The position numbers were made by a program, and so were the translations under genes. A DNA stretch of 35,560 nt, taken from NCBI GenBank assembly GCA_022710585.1, contig JAKLGV010000028.1:1-35560 (forward strand). The letters are read 5' to 3'. The notes beneath the pieces were generated by a model. It was given only the letters and a program-made list of their open reading frames with translations, was not told where the DNA came from and did no database searches. Each line of letters starts with the position of its first letter. The stretch's first letter is position 1. This DNA comes from Deltaproteobacteria bacterium. GTDB lineage: Bacteria; Desulfobacterota; Syntrophia; Syntrophales; Smithellaceae. Positions 25,101 to 33,914 of the stretch are shown here, piece after piece.

Positions 25101-25619
25101 ATGTTCAAAATTGTAAGAATACCGCAACAAAGCCTGGTGATTGAACAGGGCGAAAATGAACTGATGGAGATAGAAAGAAGCTGTTTCTTTCCGGAAGTTC
25201 AGGAGGCATGGGAGTCCAAGAAGAAACTTCTGCAATCGGCAATTTCCTGTTTTTTCGCTTATGTGGACGGTAAAATCGTCGGGGAAGCTTATACAATCAC
25301 TAAAAACGCCATACGTGAGGGCAACGCCTATCAGAAAGATCAGGAAAACTTTAATCATCTAATCTCCATGATGACGGATCGCGACGTTTATTTATGCTCC
25401 TTCGGCGTTTTGCCTCACTATAACGGAAAGGGAATCGGAAGAGCGCTCATTTCCAATATTATCGTTGACACGTTCGATAAAGGCTATGTCATGGGCTACG
25501 CGTACGCTCATGAAGCGGTTGCCGAGCATATCTGCAAAAAATTTCACGGTAAAATCATCTCAGAACACACGAACTGGTTCGGCGCGGAAAAAACGCGCGT
25601 CCTGTACAAAATTGGATGA
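25101..25619 (+). CDS. GNAT-family N-acetyltransferase
   Basis: 172 residues. Motif A of the GNAT fold, with the acetyl-CoA pyrophosphate loop, is VLPHYNGKGIGRALISNI (about residues 108-125, Q/R-x-x-G-x-G/A type). Motif B-like AYAHEAVAEHICKKFHG follows. The N-terminal half carries YVDGKIVGEAY and a long charged insertion. The acceptor substrate is unknown. The Shine-Dalgarno sequence is poor. It stands alone on the plus strand between the phasin-like gene (divergent) and the membrane glycosyltransferase. Cytoplasmic. Confidence 0.88.
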   Translation: MFKIVRIPQQSLVIEQGENELMEIERSCFFPEVQEAWESKKKLLQSAISCFFAYVDGKIVGEAYTITKNAIREGNAYQKDQENFNHLISMMTDRDVYLCSFGVLPHYNGKGIGRALISNIIVDTFDKGYVMGYAYAHEAVAEHICKKFHGKIISEHTNWFGAEKTRVLYKIG

Positions 25620-25726
25620 CTTTAAACTCGAAAACCTAGGAACGTGGTGCCAATGTCTTCTTGCCGGTGGGAGTCGTGAAAGCCTGAAGTAACAATGCAA
25701 TAGATCAGGCGCAAAGGAGATTTGCT

Positions 25727-25780
25727 ATGAAAAGATTATTGTCCATTATCAGCATCGCGCTGTCAGCGATTGCTGTCTAA
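25727..25780 (+). CDS. 17-residue signal-peptide-like open frame
   Basis: A tiny frame (MKRLLSIISIALSAIAV) follows an excellent ribosome site, AAAGGAG, nine bases upstream, and ends eight bases before the ATG of the glycosyltransferase gene. The sequence is exactly a signal-peptide n- and h-region without a mature protein. It is either a leader peptide coupling translation to the next gene, or the 5' remnant of a deleted exported-protein gene. Confidence 0.4.
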   Translation: MKRLLSIISIALSAIAV

Positions 25781-25787
25781 AGGTATT

Positions 25788-27377
25788 ATGCTGAAGAAGA
25801 TCAAGGTTGATCAAAAGACACAGAAGATTATTGTTTATACAATATTGTTGATCGTTACCCTTGCCGTTTACTGGCAGGTTACGCAATATGGTTTTGTGAA
25901 TCTTGATGATGACGATTATGTCCGAAAGAATCGTTTCATCCGAATGGGTATGGAAGGAATCCGTTGGGCTTTTTTCTCAAGCTATGCCCAGTTCTGGCAT
26001 CCCCTGACCTGGCTTTCCCTGATGTTCGATTACCGGCTTTATGGCCCGAACGCGGGAGGGTATCATCTTACAAATATTATTTTCCATATCTCCAGTGCTC
26101 TGTTGCTTTTCTGGCTGTTTCACCGCATGACCGGATCGATCTGGAAAAGCGCTTTTGTGGCAGGTTTTTTTGCGCTTCATCCCCTTCGTGTGGAATCCGT
26201 TGTATGGATTTCCGAGCGTAAAGATGTCTTGAGTGTTTTCTTCTGGATGCTGACGCTTTGTCTTTATGTTTATTATACAGAGAAGCCGGTCATGAAAAGA
26301 TACATCCTGGTTTTGTGTTCGTATATTCTGGCGCTTATGAGCAAACCCATGGTGGTTACTTTGCCGGTCATCTTAATATTGCTTGATTACTGGCCGCTGC
26401 GCCGATTGCAGACCGGCAGCGCGTCCCGCAAAGACAATCTGCTTCTATGGCAGTTGAAGGAAAAAATTCCCCTTTTCGTCTTGTCGGCAGTTATTTCTCT
26501 GATTACGATTCGTAATCAGTATGGACCATCAGGTGAAAGCTTTCCTCTGATTTCCAGAATCTCAAACGCACTGATTTCATTTATAACTTATCCGGTCACT
26601 TTATTATGGCCCTATGAGCTCACGATCAGCTATCCTTTTCGATTTCAAATACCGCTCTGGCAAGTAGGGGGAGCCATAGTCCTGATTCTAATGATCAGTG
26701 CGATAGTCCTCGTCATGTTCAAACGTTTTCCCTATCTGTTTGTCGGATGGTTCTGGTATGTCATCACAATCCTGCCGGTGATAGGCATTATTCAAAATGG
26801 AGACTACGGGATGGCCGACCGCTATACCTATCTGCCGTCCATCGGCATTTCCATAATGCTCGCCTGGGGAATACCGTCCGTTCTGGCAAATCAGGAAATA
26901 AACAAGAGGATTCTATTTCCCGCCGGCATCATGCTGCTTGTTATTCTGGCATTTTTATCATGGAAACAATGCGGCTACTGGAAAAGCAGCATTGAACTCT
27001 TCAATCACGCTTTAAGCATGACAAAGAATAATTTTCTGGCGCACAATGATTTGGGCCTTGCCTTGTATGAGAAAGGCAAAACGGAAGATGCTATCCGTCA
27101 TTATGATCAGGCGATTCTGATCGCGCCGCGTTATGCATATGCCTATAACAACCGGGGAGTGGCTTATGCAAAGCTTGGTCAGCAACAAGAGGCTTTGAAT
27201 GATTTTGATGCGGCCATCCGTCTCAAACCAGATTATGCGATGGCATATAACAACAGAGCTTTTGCCTATTTCCTGCAGCGTGATGACAAACGCGGTTGTG
27301 ATGACGCCCGAAAGGCATGCTCAATGGGCGTTTGTGTGACCTTCAATAAGTATCAGAGCAAAGGATTTTGCCGATGA
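25788..27377 (+). CDS. TMTC-like membrane glycosyltransferase with C-terminal TPRs
   Basis: 529 residues. About ten transmembrane helices fill residues ~12-400. The first periplasmic loop has FVNLDDDDYVRKN, an acidic motif like that of GT-C O-mannosyltransferases (PMT/TMTC), followed by FWHPLTWLSLMFDYRLYG, HPLRVESVVWISERKDVLS and KPMVVTLPVILILLDYWPL, all typical of the bacterial TMTC-like group. Three tetratricopeptide repeats follow (~418-515; DLGLALYEKGKTEDAIRHYDQAI, NNRGVAYAKLGQQQEALNDFDAAI, NNRAFAYFL). Such enzymes use polyprenyl-linked sugar donors; the acceptor is unknown. An in-frame TTG (25770) lies inside the small leader frame; ATG 25788 is used. Inner membrane. Confidence 0.85.
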   Translation: MLKKIKVDQKTQKIIVYTILLIVTLAVYWQVTQYGFVNLDDDDYVRKNRFIRMGMEGIRWAFFSSYAQFWHPLTWLSLMFDYRLYGPNAGGYHLTNIIFHISSALLLFWLFHRMTGSIWKSAFVAGFFALHPLRVESVVWISERKDVLSVFFWMLTLCLYVYYTEKPVMKRYILVLCSYILALMSKPMVVTLPVILILLDYWPLRRLQTGSASRKDNLLLWQLKEKIPLFVLSAVISLITIRNQYGPSGESFPLISRISNALISFITYPVTLLWPYELTISYPFRFQIPLWQVGGAIVLILMISAIVLVMFKRFPYLFVGWFWYVITILPVIGIIQNGDYGMADRYTYLPSIGISIMLAWGIPSVLANQEINKRILFPAGIMLLVILAFLSWKQCGYWKSSIELFNHALSMTKNNFLAHNDLGLALYEKGKTEDAIRHYDQAILIAPRYAYAYNNRGVAYAKLGQQQEALNDFDAAIRLKPDYAMAYNNRAFAYFLQRDDKRGCDDARKACSMGVCVTFNKYQSKGFCR

Positions 27378-27436
27378 TTTGAGTTCATTGAATCGAGAAA
27401 AAATACGATCATCAAATATTAACAGGGAGGTGTTTT

Positions 27437-27907
27437 ATGTCGGAAAAAACAGTTATTAAATTAGGGAAGGTAGTGAAAGATTTTACATTGCATGATCAGT
27501 TCGGGCAGGAGTTTAGTCTGTCCAAAATGAAGGGCCGGCGCGTCCTGTTGTCTTTTCATCCGCTGGCGTGGACGCCCGTCTGCGCAAAGCAGATGCAGTC
27601 CCTGGAGAATAACAAAAAGAAATTTGACAAACTCAACACTATTGCTGTGGGATTGAGCGTGGACAGCGTTCCCTCCAAGGCGGCCTGGGCGAAGGCCATC
27701 AAAATTAAAAACACGAAGCTGCTGGCGGATTTCTGGCCTCACGGCGGCGTTGCCAAAAGTCTTGGATTGTTCCGTGAGCAGAATGGTTTTTCACAACGCG
27801 CCAATGTTATTCTCGACGAGGCGGGAAAGGTTTGTTTTGTGAAGGTTTATCCCATCGCGGAGTTACCTGATATTGAAGAGATCATCGCTTTTCTGAAAAA
27901 TGAATGA
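27437..27907 (+). CDS. Peroxiredoxin (AhpC/TSA family)
   Basis: 156 residues with a thioredoxin-like fold. The peroxidatic cysteine is C49 in HPLAWTPVCAKQM, matching P-x-x-x-T-x-x-C. The second cysteine (GKVCFVKVYP, near 135) is in the beta-strand region and is probably not a standard resolving cysteine, so this may be a 1-Cys or atypical enzyme. It reduces peroxides with a thiol donor, fitting an anaerobe that meets occasional oxygen. GGGAGGTG precedes the ATG. Cytoplasmic. Confidence 0.92.
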   Translation: MSEKTVIKLGKVVKDFTLHDQFGQEFSLSKMKGRRVLLSFHPLAWTPVCAKQMQSLENNKKKFDKLNTIAVGLSVDSVPSKAAWAKAIKIKNTKLLADFWPHGGVAKSLGLFREQNGFSQRANVILDEAGKVCFVKVYPIAELPDIEEIIAFLKNE

Positions 27908-28031
27908 ATCTAAGAGTCGTGCTTGCACAACGTAAAAGAGCGATAGGATAACGGGTGTTTTTCATTGACAGTGCCCGACTTATCCTGATATTCAACCCTC
28001 ATAATCAAAGGTATTAAAAGGAGATCAAAAA

Positions 28032-28319
28032 ATGATTACACTGATTGCGACTTTAAAAGTCAAAGACGGTAACATGGAAGAGGCGATTCAAATTCTGAAA
28101 GAGATCGTACCGAAAGTCAAAGCCAGCGAACCGGGATGTATGGAATATATACCGCACACCGTGCGCGGCGATGAAAAGACGATTATTTTTTACGAAAAGT
28201 ACAGCGACAAGGACGCTTTGAAACTTCATTCCGCCAATCTGATGAAAAATATGGAAAAACTCTTTCCCCTGCTGGAGCCGGGGATGGATATTAAAACCTG
28301 TTACGAGATCATCAGTTAA
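28032..28319 (+). CDS. ABM-domain (antibiotic biosynthesis monooxygenase-like) protein
   Basis: 95 residues, the normal size for a one-domain ABM protein. MITLIATLKVKDGNMEEAIQILKEIVPKVKASEPGCMEY and FYEKYSDKDALKLHSANLMKNM match the ferredoxin-like dimer family that includes YgiN-type quinol monooxygenases. Substrate unknown; many members are small housekeeping enzymes rather than antibiotic enzymes. AAAAGGAGATC precedes the ATG. The following CoA-transferase gene begins 65 bp later with its own weak promoter-like TTGACA (28338-28343). Cytoplasmic. Confidence 0.87.
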   Translation: MITLIATLKVKDGNMEEAIQILKEIVPKVKASEPGCMEYIPHTVRGDEKTIIFYEKYSDKDALKLHSANLMKNMEKLFPLLEPGMDIKTCYEIIS

Positions 28320-28384
28320 TCCATTTTCGCTTCACGATTGACATTAAATTATCGTAAACATACGGAAGGCACTCCGGGGTTTCA

Positions 28385-30112
28385 ATGGATGTAAAACGAA
28401 CGATCAACGCGCTCAAAGACGTAAATATTGCCAAAACGTTTAAGACCTTAGCCAGGCTTCTGTATTTCCGCGCAACGTGGACCAGACGCGATCTGGATTA
28501 TCTGCCGCCCGGGCCGGGACGGAAGTTTATCAGCGCCCGGCAGGCGGCCACCTTAATTCCCGATGGAGCGACGTTGACGATTGGCGGATTCGCGGCCACT
28601 GCCCGTGCCTCCATCTTTTACTGGGCCTTGCGCGACGCGTTTAAACGCACAGGCCATCCCCGCAATCTGACCGTGATCGGCGCCTGCCCGCAAGGCGGCC
28701 GCGGCAAGACGCCCGGCATGATCGAGGAACTTGATGCGCCGGGAATTATTACCCGTTACATTGTGGGACATGGTGAAACGGCCAAGGCGCTCCTGCAGCT
28801 TGCGGATGATGGTCATCTGGAGCTGCACACAATGTCGCAGGGGACTCTGGCGTTATTGATTGAGGCTCAGGCCAAAGGTCTCCAATCCATTGAAACGCAC
28901 ATCGGGTTGGGTACCTTTCTCGACCCTGCCGTGGGGGGAGGCTCTGCCGTATCTCCCGGCGCGAAAGACCAGTTTATTAACGCCAAGGACGGAAAGCTGA
29001 AATACCATATCCCCCTGATCGATCGGGCGATGTTTCTGGCGCCCTATGCCGACCGGGAGGGCAATATCTATTTTAAGGATGCAGCCCTGATTCTCGATTA
29101 TAAAGACGCGGCGGCAGCCGCGCGCCAAAACGGCGGTAAGGTGATTGTTGCCGTCTCCGGCATTATTCCGAAGGACAGCTCACAGATTACCCTGCCGGCA
29201 AATCAGGTAGATGCCATCGTGGTCAACCCCCGCAATGAACAGGTCGGCGGAATTTTCCAAAAGGATTTCATGCCGTATTTCACCGCCGGCGCCGCTGAAG
29301 TTGATCACGAAGCGGTCAGTCTCATGAGATTAATCAATACCTTTCTTGAGATTACACCCTATCGCGGCAAGATAGTCGATATTATTGCACGCCTGTGCGC
29401 CGATACGTTTGTGAAGACCACCCGGCCCGGAGCCATCGTGAATATCGGCATCGGAATTGGTGAGGAAGTTGCCCGCATGCTTTATGAATTCGGTCTGTAC
29501 AAGGACATTACATTTACTTCGGAAGGCGGGGCCTATGGCGGTCTCCCGGCGTCCGGCGTTTATTTCGGCGCGGCCATCAGTCCACAGCGCATTTTGAGTA
29601 CGGCGGAAATATTTCATGTCTATGAAAAAAGGCTTGATACCTGTGTGCTCGGTTTTCTGCAGGTGGATTCGACGGGAAATGTGAACGTCTCCCATCGTGG
29701 ATCGAAGATCATTAATTTTGTCGGGCCGGGCGGCTTCACGGATATTGTCGAATATGCAAAGACGATTATTTTTGTGGGAAACTGGATGGATGGCGCCCGT
29801 TATGGCTTCAAGAATGGCCAAGTAAGCGTGAAACAGCCGGGCACACCAAAATTTGTTGATAAAGTCGATAAGATCACATTTAATGCCCGAGAAGCTCTTA
29901 AAGCCGGTAAACTGGTTTTGTACGTTACGACTGTGGGCATCTTTAAATTAACGGAAGCGGGTCTTGAACTTGTCCGGATCATGCCCGGCATTGATATTGA
30001 AAAGGATATTTTGCAAACCAGCAGCGCGCGTCTTGTTATCCCCGAAAAATCCATACCCGAAGTGGCGCCGGAAATCGTCAGTGGGAAAGGATTCGAACTG
30101 AAATTTAAATAA
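28385..30112 (+). CDS. Family I acyl-CoA:carboxylate CoA-transferase (propionate/acetate type)
   Basis: 575 residues, with alpha and beta CoA-transferase domains fused. The N-half has FISARQAATLIPDGATLTIGGFAATARAS and the loop IGLGTFLDP; the C-half has NIGIGIGEEVARML and the active-site glutamate E380 in FTSEGGAYGGLP, which forms the glutamyl-CoA intermediate. VDSTGNVNVSHRG and GPGGFTDI are also typical. The architecture matches propionate CoA-transferase (Pct) and butyrate/acetate CoA-transferases used in syntrophic and fermentative metabolism; the exact acids cannot be read. About 40 extra N-terminal residues precede the usual start. The ribosome site is weak (CGGGG). Cytoplasmic. Confidence 0.9.
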   Translation: MDVKRTINALKDVNIAKTFKTLARLLYFRATWTRRDLDYLPPGPGRKFISARQAATLIPDGATLTIGGFAATARASIFYWALRDAFKRTGHPRNLTVIGACPQGGRGKTPGMIEELDAPGIITRYIVGHGETAKALLQLADDGHLELHTMSQGTLALLIEAQAKGLQSIETHIGLGTFLDPAVGGGSAVSPGAKDQFINAKDGKLKYHIPLIDRAMFLAPYADREGNIYFKDAALILDYKDAAAAARQNGGKVIVAVSGIIPKDSSQITLPANQVDAIVVNPRNEQVGGIFQKDFMPYFTAGAAEVDHEAVSLMRLINTFLEITPYRGKIVDIIARLCADTFVKTTRPGAIVNIGIGIGEEVARMLYEFGLYKDITFTSEGGAYGGLPASGVYFGAAISPQRILSTAEIFHVYEKRLDTCVLGFLQVDSTGNVNVSHRGSKIINFVGPGGFTDIVEYAKTIIFVGNWMDGARYGFKNGQVSVKQPGTPKFVDKVDKITFNAREALKAGKLVLYVTTVGIFKLTEAGLELVRIMPGIDIEKDILQTSSARLVIPEKSIPEVAPEIVSGKGFELKFK

Positions 30113-30124
30113 GCGGCTGCAGCG

Positions 30125-30499
30125 CTATTTGATGGTCAGCCAGGCCTTTGCCTTATCAATATCGGTGAAATATTTAAATCGCAGACCGGCGTTGATGGCG
30201 GTTGTCTCGTGGAATCTCTGGTATTCCTCATTTTCCGGAAGATCCACAAGGGCTAAATGGAATTTACGAATATCCGGATCGTAGGTTCTGACACGCTGAT
30301 AAGTATCAATAACACTTAAGCGGCCTTTCAGGGCACGAACATCAACAATTACATTCTTGATGTTTTCTTTTAAAATGATACCGTCTATGTCGCTTTTCAT
30401 TTGTTCGGAACCGCCGGCGGTTTCTTCACCGGTCAGGACGATTTCCAGAATGTCCTGGTGAATGGAAGATGAGATTTGATATTCCGCTTTCTTTTCCAT
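30125..30499 (-). CDS. STAS/SpoIIAA-like small protein
   Basis: 124 residues. Alternating strands and helices (ILEIVLTGE, IKNVIVDVRALKGRLSVIDTYQRV, KFHLALVDLP, FKYFTDIDKAKAWL) match SpoIIAA-like/STAS-type single-domain proteins. A conserved phospho-acceptor Ser of anti-sigma antagonists is not obvious, so regulation by phosphorylation is uncertain. It is convergent with the CoA-transferase gene (12-bp gap). A second SpoIIAA-like protein is encoded at 34816-35181. GAATGAAATATG before the start gives only a weak ribosome site. Cytoplasmic. Confidence 0.75.
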   Translation of the reverse strand: MEKKAEYQISSSIHQDILEIVLTGEETAGGSEQMKSDIDGIILKENIKNVIVDVRALKGRLSVIDTYQRVRTYDPDIRKFHLALVDLPENEEYQRFHETTAINAGLRFKYFTDIDKAKAWLTIK

Positions 30500-30867
30500 A
30501 TTTCATTCCTGTTATTATCTTGGTCGTATTCATATTTTCGGCTCGGAGTCAACGTACAGGATTTAGCAGAAAATCAACTTTTGTTGACATACATTGCTCA
30601 ACAAAAACAAATTTTGTCAAGACAATAATATCCCTCTGCAGAGGGGGGGAGCTGAGATGCGGTGCCGAAAGGCGATGCGTGAGCAGCAAGGAAACATACA
30701 GCAGGAAAGAGAAAAGTAAAAGCGCTTGAACTTAATGCTGCTTTATGGATACTAACTGAGCTGAAATAATTTAGTACGTTCCCCGAACGCGCCGCAAGAT
30801 AGTGGTTCAATCGGAAGTACAATTGAATCAACAGAAAACGATAAATATTTCTAAATAATGGATGATT
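30500..30867. other. Intergenic region with a palindromic site
   Basis: No gene is supported in this 368-bp gap. It contains the inverted repeat described at 30579-30606, and a GC-rich stretch at ~30630-30690 (CTGCAGAGGGGGG, CGGTGCCGAAAGGCGATGCG) with local pairing that I could not match to any riboswitch class. Confidence 0.45.
30579..30606. promoter_or_regulatory. Inverted repeat, candidate operator
   Basis: TTTTGTTGA (30579-30587) and TCAACAAAA (30598-30606) are perfect 9-bp inverted repeats separated by 10 bp, one helical turn, between the divergent STAS-like and PHP genes. The size and spacing suit a dimeric repressor. An overlapping TTGACA (30584-30589) would be blocked by binding, but no good -10 box follows. 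Confidence 0.4.
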
Positions 30868-31707
30868 ATGATAGATCTTCATTGTCATACAACAGCTTCC
30901 GACGGTGTGTTGACGCCTGAAAATCTGGTCATCCGGGCCGGGAATGAAGGGGTTACCGTTCTGGCCGTTGCCGATCACGATACCGTTGGCGGAATTGATG
31001 AGGCGATGACCGCCGCCAGACAAAGAAACATTTGCCTGATACCGGCCATCGAATTATCACTGGATTGCCCCACTGGAGATTTGCATTTGCTGGCTTACAA
31101 CATCGATCATCACAATCAGCAATTTATCAACACCATACAGAAACTCAAATCCGCCCGTGAAGAGCGCATCATCAAAATGGTTCAAAAGCTCAACGCCATC
31201 AATATCCACCTGACGTTGGAAGATATCATGAAAGAATGCGACGGAGCGGCGGCGGGCAAACCGCATATGGCCAGGGCGCTCATCAAAAAAGGCTATGCCT
31301 CCGATGTGGATTCCGCCATCAGGAAATACCTTATCAAAGGCAAGCCCGCCTATGTGCCCAAGGAAAAACTGGATATCGCCACGGCGTTTAAACTTCTGCG
31401 TCACGTCGGCGGCGTGCCGGTGCTGGCGCACCCCAAATCCATGAACTGCGCCGATGAAAATGAATTTAACAAGACCATAGAATTCTTTATCCAATGCGGT
31501 CTTGCCGGTATGGAAGTTTACGCCTCCATGCATGACCATGATGATGTCTTACGTTACAAAGAGATCGCGCGACGCCACAATCTCATTATCACCGGCGGAA
31601 GTGACTTTCACGGTGATAAAAATGAACGTCCCGGCTATTACGGACAAAACCGGCCCATCCCGACACGCTGCGCGGATGCGATTCTTGAAGTAATCGGCAG
31701 AAATTAA
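30868..31707 (+). CDS. PHP-domain phosphoesterase (RNase AM / TrpH-like)
   Basis: 279 residues from the ATG at 30868 (GGA five bases upstream; an ATG two codons earlier is in frame). PHP metal ligands are clear: DLHCHTTASDG, ADHDTVGG, ELS (E of motif), GKPHMARAL, VLAHPKS, and the terminal SDFHGD. This order is that of the YciV/TrpH-type PHP enzymes, which include the 5'-3' exoribonuclease RNase AM and 3',5'-nucleoside bisphosphate phosphatases. Likely roles are RNA end-trimming or pAp clearance. It stands alone. Cytoplasmic. Confidence 0.92.
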   Translation: MIDLHCHTTASDGVLTPENLVIRAGNEGVTVLAVADHDTVGGIDEAMTAARQRNICLIPAIELSLDCPTGDLHLLAYNIDHHNQQFINTIQKLKSAREERIIKMVQKLNAINIHLTLEDIMKECDGAAAGKPHMARALIKKGYASDVDSAIRKYLIKGKPAYVPKEKLDIATAFKLLRHVGGVPVLAHPKSMNCADENEFNKTIEFFIQCGLAGMEVYASMHDHDDVLRYKEIARRHNLIITGGSDFHGDKNERPGYYGQNRPIPTRCADAILEVIGRN

Positions 31708-31795
31708 TCACCGTCAAGAGGCAGATCGGAAGAAAAGCATCAGGTCATAAAGATCCGGAATCCGGTTTCAATCTTTGCCCGCACATTATTTTTTC

Positions 31796-31824
31796 TTGAC
31801 AAAAATTTCATAAAAAAATATGTT
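31796..31824 (+). promoter_or_regulatory. Candidate sigma-70 promoter of the lipase gene
   Basis: TTGACA (31796-31801), a 17-bp spacer of mostly A/T and TATGTT (31819-31824). The predicted leader is ~140 nt and contains a CAGCAGC/GTTGCTG hairpin at about 31899-31921. Confidence 0.5.
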
Positions 31825-31970
31825 TAACCAAACTCAAACGGTACGTTTCTCGACTCGCCTGCACGTTATCTGCCCAATAGGAGACACATAGAAAAACAGC
31901 AGCGCTATACGTGTTGCTGCATGCGTCTCACTTCACCCTGTTAACCAGAAAAATTAAATAGGAGGAGTTT

Positions 31971-33788
31971 ATGAAGCGTATAAGTTCGTGTAAGCATTTG
32001 TTTATATTGTTTTTAATTGTCCTTGCCGTCGCGTTTTTTACATCTGCCCCAACTTTTGCCGCTCCGACAGCGGGGCCTGCAGGGATGGCTTTTTATGAAA
32101 AACCGTCTGCTATTCCCGGCACGCATGGGACTTTAATCCGGTACCGCACCTCAACCTCCGTTCCGCCGGGCGGACCATCATGCTATTCGTGGACCATCAT
32201 GTATTCTTCACAGGACGCGTTGGGAGATCCCAATATCGTGACGGGTACCGTACTGGTGCCCAAAGCTTTATGGCTGAAATTAACGCCCCGTCCGATCGTC
32301 AGCTACGCGGTCGGCACCCACGGCCTTGCCCAGAGCTGGGCGCCGTCGATTCAGCTCGAAGCCGGCACCGATTACGAAAACTCCAATATTAACGCCGCGC
32401 TCAACATGGGGTACGCGGTCCTCATCACCGATAATCCCGGTTACACAAACGGTGATGTGCCCAGCTACATGGTAGGCGTTGCCCAGGGAAAAGCTGTGCT
32501 TGATATCGTAACAGCAGCGCTGCAGATCCCCTACATTTCTCTCAGTAAATACGCGAAGGTCGGAATCTGGGGATATTCCCAGGGCGGTCAGTCGGCGGCG
32601 TGGGCCGGGCAGTTGCAGCCGGCATACGCGTCAGGCATTAAACTGGCCGGTGTCGCGGCCGGCGGTGTTCCGGCCGAGTTGTTTGCCGTCGGAAGATACC
32701 TGGACGGCAATAACGGTTCTTCCTTCCTACTCGAGACTTGCATTGGACTCAACGAACAGTATCCCGAAGACATCGATCTTTATCACCGGATTAATACTGT
32801 CGGAGTGGGAGCCATCAACAGTGGCCTGAATATGGGTGTCTTCGAGGCGCTGCTTGCTTTTATGAATACGCCGCTTTCGACTTTTACCGCGGGCCACGAG
32901 ACATCGGATCAGATCTTTGCCATTCCCGAAATCGCCAATGTGGTTAACGCGCAGGCACTTGGAAAAACCAAAATCAATGTTCCCGTTTTCCTCTATCACG
33001 GCACGGCGGACGAGTTTATTCCTCTGAATCAGTCTCTGGATCTCAAGACCAAATACTGCGGCCTTTCCACCAACACCTCCTATATGGTTTTCCCCGGCGA
33101 GCACATCACCACGCAGTTCCAGGCCGCGCCCTACGTGCTGGACTGGCTTTCAGACCGTTTCAATGGAAGAACCGCAGTCAGCACATGTGGCAACACCGAT
33201 CCGAGACCGGTCTCCACGGCCAATCCTGTGAACGGCGATTTCTTGTTCTCTCTTAAAAACTGGACGCTTGACGGCAAGATCAAGTTAAAAACACTGATGA
33301 CGAAAGTGGAGCTGCCGGAAGGATCAACCTTCTCGGCTGAAACCAACATGACGAATAATACGATTAGCGGCGGCATGGATATTCCGGAATTCAGTTACTA
33401 CATCAATGCGTTCGGTATGCTGCCTCTGCAGGTGAAACTGAAGATTGTCCCTGCCGGTCCGATGACAGGCACGGCTTCGCTGGATAATAACGGAAACCTG
33501 CATATCAACGGCCATGTGTACGCGGACATCTACCTCAGAAAGGTCGGTGAATTAGGTGTGGGTATTCCTTTCTCACTGAAAACCGAGAAGCCGGTCGATT
33601 TTCCCATCGTTTTCGACGGACCCGTATCGTCACTGGGAGATGGCAGCCTGACCTTCACGGGCACCACGACATTCCCGGACATGGTGGAAAACGGGATCAT
33701 TATCAATGCCCTGTTTTCGGCGTTGATGTCCGGTCCCGGCCAGGAATTCACCTTTACGGTAACGCCTCCGGAACCGTATAAGTGGTAA
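31971..33788 (+). CDS. Secreted lipase/esterase with C-terminal beta domain
   Basis: 605 residues. Signal peptide 1-30 (cleavage near TFA-A). The alpha/beta hydrolase domain (~35-400) resembles the secretory lipase (LIP) family: nucleophile S203 in WGYSQGGQS, acid D347 in YHGTADEFIP and histidine H378 in FPGEHITTQ. The C-terminal ~190 residues (~410-605) form a separate beta-rich domain (FSLKNWTLDGKIKLK, GPMTGTASLDNNGNLHINGHVYADI, SSLGDGSLTFTGTTTFPDM, ending GPGQEFTFTVTPPEPYKW). I associate that domain with small secreted actinobacterial proteins, from memory. GGAGGAG precedes the ATG. Extracellular or outer-surface; a membrane-anchored partner gene follows. Confidence 0.87.
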   Translation: MKRISSCKHLFILFLIVLAVAFFTSAPTFAAPTAGPAGMAFYEKPSAIPGTHGTLIRYRTSTSVPPGGPSCYSWTIMYSSQDALGDPNIVTGTVLVPKALWLKLTPRPIVSYAVGTHGLAQSWAPSIQLEAGTDYENSNINAALNMGYAVLITDNPGYTNGDVPSYMVGVAQGKAVLDIVTAALQIPYISLSKYAKVGIWGYSQGGQSAAWAGQLQPAYASGIKLAGVAAGGVPAELFAVGRYLDGNNGSSFLLETCIGLNEQYPEDIDLYHRINTVGVGAINSGLNMGVFEALLAFMNTPLSTFTAGHETSDQIFAIPEIANVVNAQALGKTKINVPVFLYHGTADEFIPLNQSLDLKTKYCGLSTNTSYMVFPGEHITTQFQAAPYVLDWLSDRFNGRTAVSTCGNTDPRPVSTANPVNGDFLFSLKNWTLDGKIKLKTLMTKVELPEGSTFSAETNMTNNTISGGMDIPEFSYYINAFGMLPLQVKLKIVPAGPMTGTASLDNNGNLHINGHVYADIYLRKVGELGVGIPFSLKTEKPVDFPIVFDGPVSSLGDGSLTFTGTTTFPDMVENGIIINALFSALMSGPGQEFTFTVTPPEPYKW

Positions 33789-33813
33789 TGTTTTTCATTT
33801 AGTGTTATTTACC

Positions 33814-33853
33814 ATTCCGGTCCGGCCGCCTTGCAGGGCGGTTGGGCCGGAAT
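33814..33853 (+). terminator. GC-rich hairpin after the lipase gene
   Basis: ATTCCGGTCC pairs with GGGCCGGAAT and an inner CCGCC with GGCGG, giving a long, slightly bulged stem 25 bp after the lipase stop. Only ATATTTAAT follows, so it may terminate weakly or stabilise the upstream mRNA while allowing read-through to the next gene. Confidence 0.5.
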
Positions 33854-33914
33854 ATTTAATGACAGTGTGTTTTCAGATTATTGAGCATTAAAGCGATACA
33901 AGGAGTTCTCAGAA

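Noticed and set aside
24939..25358. 139-codon minus-strand frame upstream of and inside the GNAT gene
   Set aside because: It overlaps the conserved acetyltransferase in antisense, has no ribosome site and no recognisable family.
30630..30690. TPP-riboswitch-like CTGAGATG in a G-rich stretch
   Set aside because: The partner elements of the TPP aptamer are missing and the downstream gene (PHP domain) is not a thiamine gene.
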